Shown here piece by piece: positions 10,000 to 21,942 of a DNA stretch of 64,000 bases. The notes under the pieces are model-generated. The model did no database searches and was not told the origin of the DNA. It saw nothing but the letters and a program-made list of their open reading frames with translations. Numbering within the stretch: the first letter of the stretch is position 1; every line of letters starts with the position of its first letter. This stretch comes from Arachnopeziza araneosa (lineage: Eukaryota; Ascomycota; Leotiomycetes; Helotiales; Arachnopezizaceae), in the NCBI GenBank assembly GCA_003988855.1, contig QYAI01000058.1:62001-126000 (forward strand), read 5' to 3'. Both the position numbers and the translations under genes were made by a program.

Positions 10000-11689
10000 G
10001 TTGAAGAGCTTCCACTGCAGAGGGAGGAGGAGGAAGGGAAGGGGGAGATTAAGGAATGAAAGTCGTGAACTGAACGTGAAAATGAAGACGGATGAAGCCT
10101 CGGCTGACAGGGCGTTGATCGGATAAATGTCTTGGTGTATTTGTGTAACTGGATTAATGTTATTCCGAGAATAATGCAATGTCATAACACAAGGCGGAAG
10201 AACAACAAAACAAGAGTAACACTTTTCGCCCGAAAGATGCTGTTCCTGCAAACTTGACCGGGCAAGAAGCAAGGGGAATAGCCTCAGCCAAATATCAATC
10301 ACCCATGCGATAAAAGGCAACTTGTTTACCATGCAGAGCAAACTTGCTGAGATATAGGAAGCTTCGTTCTTTTTTACTACAGTGGATAATATGCTCTTGT
10401 CCTCTTCTTTCCAGCCATTGCTCTGATCCATGGCTAGGGGTTGTACAGCTCGATGCTCTCCGCCTGATGTTTTCTCAATATCTCTGACATTTACATGCCT
10501 CTCTTCATCCAGCTTATTTCTTTGAACAGCAGCGGTGCATCAAATGCTTTTGGTATTCTCTTCTAGCAAGAAAGACATGCATATCACTCGCAGATTCACA
10601 TAATCGTATATTAAAAGTCTGTAAGTCTTCTGTATCTGCCTCACAGAGTTCATACCGTACCGTTCCCTATAAACTTCGACACTGAAAAGTACTGCAGCCT
10701 TGTCTCTACCCAGCCCTTGCATTTAAACTGAATGCATAAGGGTATTTCGGCCACGAGTCTCTATTTCGACATGAATGGTACTGCACTCCTGATTTCATTG
10801 CTCTCTGCCACTTTAAGTTCGACAGCATTGTTTACTTTCTGAAGTACCAATTTCAACACATCTAGCAAATAATTGCCGAGCTTGATATTTTTCCTTGAAA
10901 TCTTCTTCTTTACAACTTTCAACACCGAGACAGTGTATAGACTCTTGATTATCTCATATCAAATTATACTTTGTGACTGTTGCACATCGGGATAGGCCTT
11001 ATCTTCTATGATTGTTCTAGACTAAGGTTAACTTTAAATCCGTTTGATTGTCCTATGCTAAGGTCGACAACGCATTACTGTAACCGTTCCACCTTAAGAT
11101 CAATTGCAAACTTGCACAATTGTCTTACCTCAGGGGCGATTTCAAACTACTACAATTGTTCTTTATTAAGAGAGGACTTCAGATCTTTCTGATTGTCCCA
11201 CACCCAAGTTGACATCCAGTTTTGCTTCCGTTCTACAACAGCCTTCCTCTTCTTCGAAATTAGAAGTCTTACTTTCTTTTATCATTCTTCTTCTTGCGTT
11301 TTGACAATAGCTGCTATTTTATTGTCATTGTTCAATATGATCTGATATAGCTAATCTTTCTTTATAATCATCTTTACTGAACGGGACAACTTATCTTGCT
11401 TGTATACCCGTAAGAGCCTATTCTTGTAGACCGACATTAGTTAGCACCGCGTACCTGTTGTGATTTTTATTGTTTTGTTCGACTACAGCTAATTTTCTAT
11501 TGTCGAAATTAGATATCAATATTATCTGCAAGATTATCCTGCGCTAAAGTCGATACATCTTTCTGTATTCTCACAACAGCCTTTCCTCTTTAGGCCGCGA
11601 CGGCGACAGCGCCGACTCATCTATCCCCGCAACCTCTCCTCCCATTTGACTTCTCTTTCGCTTTCTTTCTACAACCATCAACAATCACG
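10000..11689 (+). other. Long pyrimidine-rich intergenic/leader region
   Basis: This 1.7-kb stretch has no convincing gene. It lies between the start of the PEX26-like gene and the ATG of the PARN-type gene. The half near 11690 is T/C-rich on the plus strand, as expected for a fungal promoter or long leader, and holds the 36-nt periodic repeat listed separately. The minus frame 10540-10722 and plus frame 10980-11192 have no domain. Confidence 0.5.
10977..11263 (+). repeat. Degenerate 36-nt tandem repeat upstream of the PARN-type gene
   Basis: The motif (A/G)ATTGT(T/C)CTA..CTAAGGT.GACA recurs with its start at 11011, 11047, 11083, 11119, 11155, 11192 and about 11228, which is a 36-nt step (one step is 37). 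A weaker unit lies at 10977 and a separate, well-matched copy at about 11532-11594. Read as protein (frame 10980-11192), the step is 12 residues with a recurring Cys-Ser-x-Leu-Arg core, but no ATG-led gene is evident. The repeat probably lies in the 5' leader or promoter of the downstream gene. Confidence 0.75.
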
Positions 11690-13594
11690 ATGGAGGTAGA
11701 TAACATTACCTATCAGCGAAAGCTGATAACCATCTTGGACTCTCTGGCAAGCTCACTTTTTGTGAGCATAGATCTGGAGATGAGCGGGATCTCTCTGCCC
11801 CGAGAGCGCTCTCGGGCCTCTCGGGGCTGCAAGCCTGATCTTCAGGCGCACTACGAGGAGGTTGCGCGCGGGGCGGAGTCGTTCCAAGTTTTACAACTTG
11901 GTATCACCATTGTCGAAGCGGACAATGAACGGGGTAAGTTTTTTCCCTATATCTCATTGTCGATTATTGACGTGAACACGCAGAGTTCTACCTTGCCCGT
12001 CCTTTTAACATTTTCGTCTCTCCTCTATCAGACGAAAATAACACCATCAGACTCGAGAGGAGTTTCACTTTTTCGTCCAGTGCCTGCGGTTTCTTGTCCA
12101 AGAACCGTTTCGATTTTGGAAAAGTCTTTACTCACGGGGTTACTTATCTTTCTCGCGAAGAAGAGTCTCGACTTGGCTCGGAGTTCCTCTCGCGGGCCGG
12201 AGACCTTGCGAGGACTCCTGATGTTGTCGTTGAGGATCAATCGACATTGGACTTTATCAAAGAAGCTAGAATGTCGATTTCAAATTGGATCAATGCCCCT
12301 CTGGTATGTTGTACTGATTGTCGATAAATAAAAAAAAGCCAAGCTGATATTTCACCAGCCAAAGTATGAATTTGTCAACATAACAGCCAAGGATGGTCCA
12401 TTGAATGGGTATCAGAGACGACTCTTATTTCAACTAGTGCGGAATGAATTCTCAGGTCTACGGATATTTGCTCCACAAAAAGACTGTGGTTTTATGCAAG
12501 TAGTAGAAGTTATAGCCGCTCAGGAAGAAGCTGTAAGTTCTATTTCCTTTTGTCTTTGCCTCACTTTCCATATCCTAACTCTCTCTAGCGTCAGAAGTAT
12601 CACGTCGAGAATTTCAAAAAGAAATTGAGCAAACAAAAAGGTGAGTAATGGATATTCCAAGCTCTGTTTCTGTCTTCTAATACTTTTAGGCCTCTCTTAC
12701 CTTTTCGAAGCCCTTTCTGGCGGAGATCTGGCCGGTCTTGACCCTGCTTGGTTCTACAATCCGAGATCTAAAAGCTCGGGAGATTTCTCACTCGATGCTA
12801 TCGAGAGTCAACTGTATACTATAAAGAAGAAATTGAAATCCAAGAAGATTATCCTTGTTGGTCACAACCTGTTTACGGATCTGGCATTCATCTACGCTAC
12901 ATTCATTGGTAAGCTCCCAGAAAAGGTTCAGGACTTCCAACGAGCCATCCACGAGCTGTTTCCAGTCGTCTTTGACACCAAATACCTCGCAACACATGGC
13001 GCAACGGATATGGATCCTCGGGGCAACCTCAAGGACTTGTTGCAACCTTTCAAGTTGATTCATCTACCGCTGGTCGTTCTGCACGGGGACTACAACGAGT
13101 ATAGTTTCAACATGAATAAAGAACATGAAGCTGGATTTGACAGTTGGATGACGGCCGAGTTGTTCATCAAGATGTCTGCGAAAATCTACGCAAAGAGACT
13201 CGTCTCGGAAGTGTCCTTGCAAGAAGAACTACCTGATACCGAAGAAGAAGAAGCTACAATATTCGAAAGCATCAACATGCGAGCTCAAGATCCCAATAAC
13301 CGCTACTCGATTCTCTCAGTTGAAGGCACCGAAGACACCACGAAGGATGATGAGAAGCTTTATGCGAAGGAGAGTGCGAAGGGTGGCACTACTACGCACG
13401 AGGAGGCACCTACACAATGGATCCCACCCATCGAATCTGAATTCTGGCAGCTCTATATCAACAAGCTACGCATTAACGCCATCGACAGCGGCGTCTGCGA
13501 TCTGGCTGAGAAGTTCGTCGAAAGCGAAGAAGATGGGTCGTCTGACGACAGCGTATACTACAGCTGTGAGGAGGGTCCATTCAATGTCGACTGA
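11690..13594 (+). CDS. PARN/CAF1-family poly(A)-specific 3' exoribonuclease
   Basis: Five exons (11690-11933, 11984-12303, 12359-12532, 12589-12640, 12690-13594) join in phase to 564 residues. The DEDD nuclease motifs are visible. Motif I is SIDLEMSG (Asp28, Glu30). Motif II is VGHNLFTDLAFIY. Motif III is HEAGFDSWMT, whose His and Asp are typical of the DEDDh deadenylase PARN. The C-terminus is acidic (DTEEEEATIFES and ESEEDGSSDDS). The enzyme removes 3' poly(A) from RNA; PARN-type enzymes act on mRNAs and on maturing small non-coding RNAs. PARN and the shorter TOE1 type are not easily separated here. The gene has an unusually long upstream region with a periodic repeat. Confidence 0.88.
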
Positions 13595-13745
13595 GGTGGC
13601 GAACCATCAGTCATACAAATCTGCTATTTCTGGCGTTCGAGCGCAGGATACCCAATCTTTTGTTTCCTCTTCAATTCGAAGCCGAGAGGTATTGCACAAT
13701 GAAAATTGATTGTTCTTTACATCTCAAATTTATATCTAACGTGAC

Positions 13746-14918
13746 CTATTCCCCAAGTCCCTCAATCAAGCCAACAACCTCCTCAGCACACCCCCAACTC
13801 GCCTGGAATCCTCCACCTGAATGGCCATAGCTATGAACCACCCAGATCCCGCCTACCTTTGCCTTCCCGACCTCCACTCTCGGGCCTCCTCTCCTCCCAG
13901 GTCTAAACCCGACCTGTCGTGCCAATATCTCAAGCTCCCCATCAGGGTTGAGCAACCCATCTTCTCCGTTTAGCAAGCCATATTCTTTCACACCTTGTAC
14001 GATGCGCTTGTTCAAGGCCGCATCGACAGCGGTATCCCAGTTCCCGGCTTGCTTGCAGCCACCAAGGATCGTGGTTCCTGATCCTGGTCTGGGGACGACG
14101 AGGAGGAAATCGCTCGCGATCATGCCGGGGACGCTGGTGTACGTGCTCACTCGTTTGGCTTCTCCTCTGACCAATAATGTTTGTCCTCGAATGGGGAACA
14201 ATTTCTCCTCTTCTTCCTTCTCTACAAACTTCCGAGCTCCTAAGCCGGTACAATTAACGAGATAGAACATCTCCTCATCCTGTCCCAGTAACTCCCTCAC
14301 GCCCTTAACCACGCCCTCTAATCCCTCCTCCGTCTGCACTGTACTCTTGATCATTCTAACATTTGAAAATCCCTCAACCTTTTGAAACAAATACGCCAAG
14401 TACCGCGGGGGATCAAAGCACACGCTGCGATACTCGATGCCCATGACCGCGCCAGGCAACCTCTCGTCCGGTTTCAAGACCCGAAAATCAGGAATGATTC
14501 CCGGTCTGCTCCACCACAACCCGGATCCATCACCACCGGCAGTTTCGGGGCCGGGAGAACCCCAGTAGTTGCGACTGGGGCGGAATCCGAGGCCGAGGGT
14601 TTCTTCGGTGGATGATATAGACGAGGTGGATGAAGAGAGGAGTGAAGTCCAGTGCTGGTACGTTCGAGCGTCCCATTTACGGACGGGTTCAGAAGAGGGG
14701 CTGAGGTCGGCGTGGGAGCGCCAGTGGCCGCCTGCCCAGGGAGAGGTGTATTCGGGACTGCGGTCTGGAGGAAAGTGGGTTGCTATGATTGTTATGGTGA
14801 GGGAAGAAGCATTCTGGCTAGAAAGGAGAGCGAGAGCCGTGGAGAGACCAGTGATGCTAGCGCCGAGGATGACGATGTGTTTCGTTGAAGATGGGGCAGA
14901 CATTCTGAGTGCTGTCAT
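13746..14918 (-). CDS. D-amino-acid oxidase (FAD-dependent)
   Basis: A single exon of 390 residues. The N-terminal dinucleotide fold is IVILGASITGLSTALAL, a slightly relaxed GxGxxG in which the second Gly is Ser. Family blocks follow: SPWAGGHWR, VNCTGLGARK, FPIRGQTLLV and, near the C-terminus, VHSYGHSGGGFQASWG, which matches the D-amino-acid oxidase signature. The enzyme oxidises D-amino acids to 2-oxo acids with release of ammonia and hydrogen peroxide. Many fungal homologues are peroxisomal, but the C-terminus here (GLIEGLGE) is not a PTS1, so location is open. A second ATG at 14903 (MSAPSS) is an equally good start. Confidence 0.92.
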   Translation of the reverse strand: MTALRMSAPSSTKHIVILGASITGLSTALALLSSQNASSLTITIIATHFPPDRSPEYTSPWAGGHWRSHADLSPSSEPVRKWDARTYQHWTSLLSSSTSSISSTEETLGLGFRPSRNYWGSPGPETAGGDGSGLWWSRPGIIPDFRVLKPDERLPGAVMGIEYRSVCFDPPRYLAYLFQKVEGFSNVRMIKSTVQTEEGLEGVVKGVRELLGQDEEMFYLVNCTGLGARKFVEKEEEEKLFPIRGQTLLVRGEAKRVSTYTSVPGMIASDFLLVVPRPGSGTTILGGCKQAGNWDTAVDAALNKRIVQGVKEYGLLNGEDGLLNPDGELEILARQVGFRPGRRGGPRVEVGKAKVGGIWVVHSYGHSGGGFQASWGCAEEVVGLIEGLGE

Positions 14919-15551
14919 GGGAGTGCTGATTGATATCTGAGGCTAGGTTATAGCAGAGACACGACGGATGGCGAGAAGTTGACAGTGGGATATGCATAGA
15001 TGAAGGTAAGCAGCAGAGACTTTCTCCCGAAAGCTAAAGAGGCGATGGGCAAGAATGGGATGGAATAATAGCGTGACCAATCAAACGAGGACAAGAGCTG
15101 TTAAATAGAAATGAGAGTTTTATTGCCTTTAGACCCCAAGCCTAACTTCAGCAGACAATAGAAGACCTCTTAAACCACAAAGTCGAAAGATAACTCTACC
15201 CATCTCAGCATTACTCCCTACTTCAAAGGATGGCCCGTTGGAGATACTAAGCTCAAATATATGGTATTGAAAGTAACTCGATGATGTAAATTTTGAACAA
15301 GGTATAGTTAGGAAAAGAGCTGAGAGAGCTAAAGACAATTATGCAATCAACTGAGACATTTGAGGTTGGCGCTTGCCGAGACTGTTAACGGTGAAAACAA
15401 GTTCAGAATCTGTGCCACTTAATCCAAGCAGACTCAAAATCTGAAGTGGATTTACACTGATGGGGTTTCAGATCCATCCTACAATACAATACAATGTATC
15501 CTACTCCTACCTATGCTACATCTTTTTATCCGTCCTTCCCTATAATACACC
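14919..15551. other. Intergenic, no gene seen
   Basis: A spacer between two minus-strand genes: it holds the promoter of the D-amino-acid oxidase and the 3' end of the mL46 gene. Small frames at 15129-15338 and 15460-15753 have no domain; the latter runs antisense into the mL46 gene. Confidence 0.5.
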
Positions 15552-16738
15552 TCATCTTTCAGCCATCATGTTCTTCACCTGGCTGAAATATTTATCGCTG
15601 ACATGTTTCTCAACCTCCTCCTTTGTCAACCACTTGAAGTCTGTCAAACCAAACAGGTTTTCGGTGAGATTCGCCTGTCCTGCCATGATTCTGCCTTTCA
15701 TGAAAAATGTCTTTTCGCCCTTTCTCTCGAGAGCTTTGGTCTCTGGCGCGTAGTAGGGTTTGAAGACGTGGTGACCGACGGGTACGCGGCCTACTACCCA
15801 GGTATTCATATTCTCGCCGGCGGCTTGGACTAGAATTCGTTCTGCTGCCTGCTGAGAGTTAGTAGATTTCCAAGACCGAGGTTGGACAACGGACCTGATG
15901 CAGATTCTCTCTCCCTTCAATCTCACCACTGGGAAACGCCCATCCACCACCACCCTTCTTCCCTCCCTTTTCTCCTCCAGCCCTCTTTACCAACAGATAA
16001 AGCGTTTTATCCAGTCTGCGATCTAACCGCTTGTGATCCCTTTTATCATCCGCTTCCGTGATTCTCCATCTGATAGATTCATCTGCTTTGATCTGCTCCT
16101 CTTGCTGGTCCTTTGAAATCATCACTCCGTCCTCATTAACTGTCGATCGTGCCTCTCTAACCAGTGCAGCCTTCACATAAGACGGTTCCGTAATGCCCTC
16201 CTCCGCGTCCTTCACTAAGATCTCATCATTCCAGCCTTCTTCACCGAACGCCGTGTATCCCCCTAATTCTCTTGCCGGGGCGAAATTCCGCTCCTTGGCC
16301 TTGAGCTTGTAATCCGTGTCTGCAGGCGTATCTTTCTTGAAGTAGAAATACCGCGTGAAGGGAAGAGATAATCGCTCTTGTAGGCGCTTTTGGTAAAAGA
16401 AGAAGGCTTTTTCAAATGAGGTAAGGGTTGGTGTTACAATGGGGGGTCGTGTGAGAAGAATACCAGCGCGGACCTTGTAGTCGCCATAGGGGGAGTTGAA
16501 AACAGGCGTAACGACTGGGGGACTTGTGTTGGAAGGTTTATCGAGAGGCTTAAGGGAGACTGCTGCGGCAGCATAGGTTCGTCTGGTAAAGTAGAAAGTG
16601 CATTCTGAGCAGATGAGCACTGGTCTGCTTCGTGATGATCCTGTCTTCCATTAGTCTCAATGGCTTTGTCTAGAGTTGATGGATATCCTCACGTATGATT
16701 GAGCCAACAACTCTACTTCCTCTACTACTAGCTGTCAT
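15552..16738 (-). CDS. MRPL17: Mitochondrial large-subunit ribosomal protein mL46
   Basis: Three exons (16738-16693, 16640-15895, 15851-15552) give 363 residues, or 362 if the alternative acceptor three bases on is used. The N-terminus (MTASSRGSRVVGSIIRSS) is an Arg/Ser-rich presequence. The middle has the mL46 blocks VRAGILLTRPP and SFEKAFFFYQKRLQERLSLP, and the second half is the Nudix-like domain (ENLHQ...AAERILVQAAGENMNTWVVGRVPVGH). The protein is a structural part of the mitochondrial large ribosomal subunit. The last intron ends in a CAGCAG tandem acceptor, so inclusion of one Gln is uncertain. The first exon is only 46 nt. Confidence 0.9.
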
Positions 16739-17527
16739 GATGTCTCCTGTTCTTACTCTCCTTTCCTCGTCTGCTCTGCTCCAGCTTCACGTCCCAAATA
16801 ATTTTGAACTCTCAAGCTTACGTAATCGGCGCTAGTCGATAGCACCATCAAAAATCTCAACCGCGACCTTCTTCTTCTTCATTCATATGGCGTCTACCTT
16901 ATCTTCAAGACCTGTTTCCTCCCAGAACGTCTCGATCATTCAATGATGCCTAGAGTAACCATTCAGGCTTTTTTCGCTAGCAGTGCCTACGTCTCTACCC
17001 ACGGGAATCTGTTAGATAGATACTGAGGACATTTCCGTTCACGAAAACTCAAACCGAGACTGGTTTGGGCGTGATGATTGATTTGAACTACTCTATAGAT
17101 CTTATACTAGGGGCTATCTGTGATTTATGTATTGTGTCTGTCTTGTGAATTGAGCTATGTTTTCAAACAGGAGATTCCAAAGTTGATTCCTAGCACAGAA
17201 AACTCTCCTCCAATCAACCAGCAACTTACTGTACTTGTCTCAGACAGTCACTGCATAATTTTGTGGTCTGTTCACAAAGTCTATTTAGGGATTATGGGAT
17301 CATTCTGTAATCAGTGTATTGTTCTTATGAACATCCTACTATGGCAAATCAAGTACAGCATCGCCGTTTGAATAAATGCCGTTGTACGCCATATGCTCCA
17401 TTCCCAAACCCGTAGTCGAGAAATCTATAGACACTGAGTAACTCCATTCGATGCAGTCCTGGGTATCTACCATTCAATTGCGCCTTGCTAAGCATCCCAA
17501 ATCCTCAAATCATAATTATCATATCCT
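16739..17527. other. Intergenic, no gene seen
   Basis: This 789-bp spacer lies between the start of the mL46 gene and the stop of the RING/PHD gene. Frames at 17120-17371 and 17451-17636 show no domain and the latter is antisense to the neighbouring gene. No RNA gene was recognised. Confidence 0.5.
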
Positions 17528-19558
17528 TCAAGCCAACAGAGACTTTACAGCATTCGCGACCTCCGTTGCTGCGACCATGTCATATTTTTGTTTTTCCTTC
17601 TCGTCTGACAGATTTCGGTCTGCAATAATCTCGTAAAGTTTTCGTGATACATCGCGATTGATGTCAGCATATTGTTCCTTTGTGATTTCGGCTGCCTTCC
17701 AGTGTGGTGCAAGTGCTGATTTGACAATCTTGTTGATGCCTTCCTTAGCTTCAATTGACATGGTTGCCCGGATTGGAGATATCGGTGTTCGAATAGGTGA
17801 AGTATCTTCGGAGCGGGGTAGTGCTATAGGTCTTTGTCTTCGAGGTCTAGGCTGCCGAATTTCGGTGGTTGATGAGTGGTCGCGATCGGGTTTGGGTTCA
17901 GGTGGTGATCGATTTGGAGAATACTCTGCTGGAGGAAAGATTGGCTCGATCCTAGACGTAAGTGGGAGCGGAGATCTTGAACGTTGCTTAAGGTGTGGTG
18001 GAGGAGTAATCGATAGTGCTCGTGGTGTTGAATACGAAGATGTAGCTGGCGATGTAGCAGGCGACGAGTAATCAACAGAAGGGCTTGTAACTCGATTCGG
18101 GACGGATACCGCCATTGGGCCTCTACCAGCTCGATCGTCGTTAGAGGGTGAAGCTACCTCGACTTCTTTGAGCAGAGATGATAGGAAGGACGGCTCTTCG
18201 TGTCCATTTGGGAGACCTAGTGGTGGTGGTGAAGCATGGCGCATAACATTGGGACGACTCGAGCTTGCGATCGCAGGAGATGCAGAAGACTCTGGTCTGT
18301 CCAAAATCCTCCGAGTTCTAGGTCGCTTGAGCTTACGTTCCGGCTCTTTTGGTTCCTCCGAAGGCCCAGCAGTCGATGAACCATCTCTAGGAGAAGCAGT
18401 AACCGATCTGGATTTGCGCTTTCGACCTCTGGGACTGGTAGCATCTACTTCTTTTGCCTTTTCAAAGTCTCCCCAAGCCATTGACTCCTCGACTGATTCA
18501 ACAGGAGTCTGGATGCGTATCCGAAGATTTGGTGGAGCAGCTTCTCTGAATACATCTCGAGCGCCCTGGCGGCTGGCAATTCTCAATCTCCGTTGCCAAT
18601 CATTGAATTGTCTTCTCTCGTTGGCAGTGCGGTTTTGCATGCGACGGTATGATGCCATAGATTGATCATCTTCGGAGAAATCGAGGTCTAAGCCTGAAGC
18701 AGCATGAACCCGATGACTGATATGACTCCAAGTTCCAACCCATCCATCATTTCGAATCCTTCGCCGAACACGACGGACGTGGGCTTGTGTTCTTGCACCA
18801 AGGCGACCGGTAGGTCGTGAAGAATTGAAAGCAGCTACCGCTCTATCGTAAGCTTGCTCATCTGCGCACTCCATACAGAACCAGTCATCCACTGGAACAT
18901 CATCCAATCCAACACAGTGTGTGTGATAGGGTGCATCGCATGCACTGCAGAGGAGTAGAATCTCAGGTTGGTCTGACTCTCCGCATATAGGACATGGGCG
19001 ACTATCTTCCTCTTCAGATTCCTCCTCAATCCAGGCACCTGGGTCAAACTCCGCGACTTGTTTCTTATCTTCGACGGCATATTCGGAAACAACGGGACCT
19101 AGAAGAACGTGTTAGCTGAAGTCAACTTCACTTTGCAGTACCCCTCGATGCTAACCCTCTCAATCAATTTAACTTCCCTTTGAAGGAATACGAGCAGTAA
19201 GGCAAACTTGTCGCAGTGCTTGGAATGATTGGGAGACTGTGCGATGGCAAAGAAAAGGTGGAAACATACCTCCAACTGCATCTAGAACTTCAACTAGGTT
19301 GAATGCTTGTCGACAAATAGGACAAGTATTTGCCTTCTGCGACCATTCTCTCAGACAAACATCGTGCAAGAAATGGCCACAAGGCTTGATCAAAGCAATA
19401 GCTTGATTACTGTCGCTAGTGGTGAGTTGTGGTTTGCAGGCATGTCGCTTTGATTGTTCGGCCACTCCCGCCGCCACCTCTCGAGTATCATCACGAGAAA
19501 CGGCGACCAGGTCCTCAAGACAGACAATGCAAGAATCTGCGGTTTCTGGTTCGTCCAT
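17528..19558 (-). CDS. RING plus PHD finger nuclear protein (PHRF1-like)
   Basis: Two exons (19558-19270, 19098-17528) give 619 residues. An N-terminal RING finger (CIVCLEDL ... CGHFLHDVCLREW ... CPICRQ, about residues 9-90) is followed by a PHD finger (CPICGESDQPEILLLCSACD ... HTHCVGLDDVPVDDWFCMEC, about 125-170). After these come an Arg-rich region and a long Ser/Pro/Arg-rich disordered stretch. The C-terminal ~75 residues form a conserved helical domain (KEGINKIVKSALAPHWKAAE onward) like the SRI-type tail of PHRF1 proteins, which binds phosphorylated RNA polymerase II in that family. It is probably an E3 ligase and chromatin reader. The frame stays open upstream to 19747 with a basic extension, so an earlier start is possible. 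Confidence 0.85.
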
Positions 19559-20739
19559 ATTGGCTGACGAATCTGAAGAGTGGTTCGTCAATAAGGGTGA
19601 ACATGAAAAAGGTTGGAGGTTGCGAAGCGAGTTGTCGGACTGTTGAAATGAAGCTGATATTTGGGTGTTGGAGTTCAGATGGTGAGTGGAAAGGAAAGTT
19701 GACTTGAGCACAAGAGAACGGACCCTGCGTCGCTTAGTGGAAGCCAATCGCGGGCTGCCTTCAGCAAGCGCTCGAAGCGGTCAAGCCAACTCGGTCAGCT
19801 GGGAAAGTTGCCCCTAGTCGCCCTGTGGGATAACTTTGAGATGAGTCTATTGTAATTCCAATTTGATGAGTTTCTATCTTGAATGCCGTGTCAATTTCTG
19901 AAATTGTTGTTGACGGATAGACCTATGAAGGTAACGTGCATCTTCAAGTATGACGGGATCCAATTCAGCTAGTGCTGCCTAGTTTGGTAAAATTCCATCA
20001 AATTTTTTGCGGACTTGACTCCTAACGCCAAGTCAAGTTCAATATGACGAGATGAAGAGGAACATCAAGTCTTATATCAATCTTGAAAACGTGATCATGT
20101 GACCTAACCTTTCAAGCATGGCATGGACGATGAAGATGTCTGAATAGCGAGTAGCAAATGAGTCACGAAGGGGAATGAAAAGATACTCAGCAGCAGACCC
20201 GCCTCCTTTTAATAGCCCGTGCAGATAAGGCAACCAGAAGGCAGCAGTCCGCCCTGTTTTTGGTGACGAGTGAAAGAGGAAGCTCGGTTTGGGTTATTGA
20301 TACTATCGAGTCGCTCAATAGCCTCGTGGGATTATTTGGCCAGCCATGGTCGCTCTTTATGAAGCCTGTTGACAAAGATTCATCGCTTGATATCTCCTTT
20401 GCAACATGGAACCAATTGCTGTACCTCGTGACAGACCTCATCGCGATAGAAGGAATAGCGATCGACGCTCGTACCTATGGACTCGCGGATAACGAAGCTA
20501 TGGTTGCCTGTACAGAATTCAATAAGAAACGATTTGAGCAAGATCAGCGACACCGAAATTTGAAGTTTCACACAATCTCCACCAATCGAGATCGAGGAGG
20601 GCACGTAGAAATATAGTACGTCGAAAGTTTTGTATTGCTCAATTCAGTCGTCGAATGCGACGTCGAAGCTCGTGGTCCGCGTCAAAGACCGATCCCGTAC
20701 ACCAGCAAATGCCAACCGTAAAAAATCCTGCCCGTTTAT
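19559..20739. other. Intergenic, doubtful open frame at 20260-20616
   Basis: This is a 1.2-kb spacer. A plus-strand frame at 20260-20616 (118 codons) starts on a non-ATG codon, has no recognisable domain and overlaps antisense frames, so I do not call it a gene. The rest shows nothing. Confidence 0.45.
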
Positions 20740-21243
20740 CTAAACCTCAGCAATTTCCCTCAGACGACGGAGAGTCGATCTCATAGCAGCNGCAGCGGGT
20801 GTCCTGTCCAGGTTAGCCTCTATGTACAACTTAACAATTTCAATGGTGTGATGATTATTCCAACGTACGAAACAGTGTATGCTCCTCCAGCGACGGTCTT
20901 GTTGCATGCCTTACAATTCCAGATGCCCACAGAGTGTCTCTTAACAGTTGTCTTTCCACAGAAGCTGCAGGCGTATTTGGCGTGCTGGGTGATTTCCATC
21001 TTCTTGACCTGTTTACGGAGAGATGCACCGTATCTGCAGTGTGAATAGAAGTCAGTATCCTGATTCCTCTACGCTGTGATCCTTTCCTCTCAATTCGTTT
21101 GGTGGTCGTTGAAGTGAACAATTCGAACGGTCGCAATTTCGAGAATGGTGCTTTCCATCGACTTCACGCAATAGCGAGAGGTTTCGAACATACCTTGTAC
21201 CGTACTTGCCGGTAACCCCGACCTTCTTGGTTCTCTTCGTCAT
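20740..21243 (-). CDS. RPL43: 60S ribosomal protein eL43 (L37a)
   Basis: Three exons (21243-21194, 21033-20869, 20803-20740) give exactly 92 residues, the normal length. The sequence starts MTKRTKKVGVTGKYG, has the zinc ribbon CSFCGKTTVKRHSVGIWNC-KAC with its four Cys, and ends TLRRLREIAEV. It is a structural protein of the cytosolic large ribosomal subunit. Introns of 160 and 65 nt are present, the first close to the start codon, as is common in fungal ribosomal protein genes. The n at 20791 falls in the third position of an Ala codon and does not change the protein. Confidence 0.97.
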
Positions 21244-21942
21244 CTTGGCTGAGGTTGCTGTGATGCGTGGTGGTTCGAAGATGTCGATATTTTGGAGGTT
21301 GATTTCTTGATTTTCGAAGTGCGGTCTCGCTTACCTTAGTGGCTGGTAGGTTCTAAGCGGCCGCATCTGGCACTAGCGTGAACACCAAAAATCTTTGATC
21401 AAGTCTATATTGTGAAAGCGAAAATTTCTTTAAAAGTAAGTCAAGTAATTATTGTGGCAAATATGGTGTATTAAAAGCAATGGCACTTAATAGAAATACT
21501 TTGAAAAACATTGTTGTTTTGACATTAATTTTTACGCTGGGTAGGCACAGGTGCCAGTTTGGGCGGCTTATTTCTCCCCTAAACAGACCGGTTCAAGTTG
21601 GTGCTGAAGCTGAATATCAATAAGATGCACAATGAACGGGAGATCAGAAGATAAATCCTTGAAGGATGTTTAAAAATAAATAGAGTCAATGGCATCGTCT
21701 TCACATCCGCAAATCCACAAAGTTTCAATTCAGCTGCAATCCAAATGATCACGTGAAATAGGATTCACCCTGTTCAGGTTTTGCCTCCTTTGCAACTCCT
21801 GTCGCAAGCCATTCTCAATTTATTTGTATCTACTCAAAGATCGATATTTTCAGGAATATCTCGATTCAATTGCTTTAGAACCACCTCTACTCTCTTCTAT
21901 TGTGCCACCTTCAACCGGTCCCTACCTAGGTAGAATTTAACA
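21244..21942. promoter_or_regulatory. Divergent promoter between RPL43 and the oxidoreductase gene
   Basis: This 699-bp spacer separates divergent start codons at 21243 (minus) and 21943 (plus). It is AT-rich in its middle (about 21420-21530). No gene, and no binding site I would defend, was seen. Confidence 0.5.

Noticed and set aside
10980..11192. 70-codon frame through the 36-nt repeat, with a 12-residue period
   Set aside because: No ATG-led start in good context and no homology; the period follows from the DNA repeat, so it is treated as non-coding.
20260..20616. 118-codon plus-strand frame
   Set aside because: Starts on a non-ATG codon, has no domain and overlaps antisense frames; could be real but cannot be supported.
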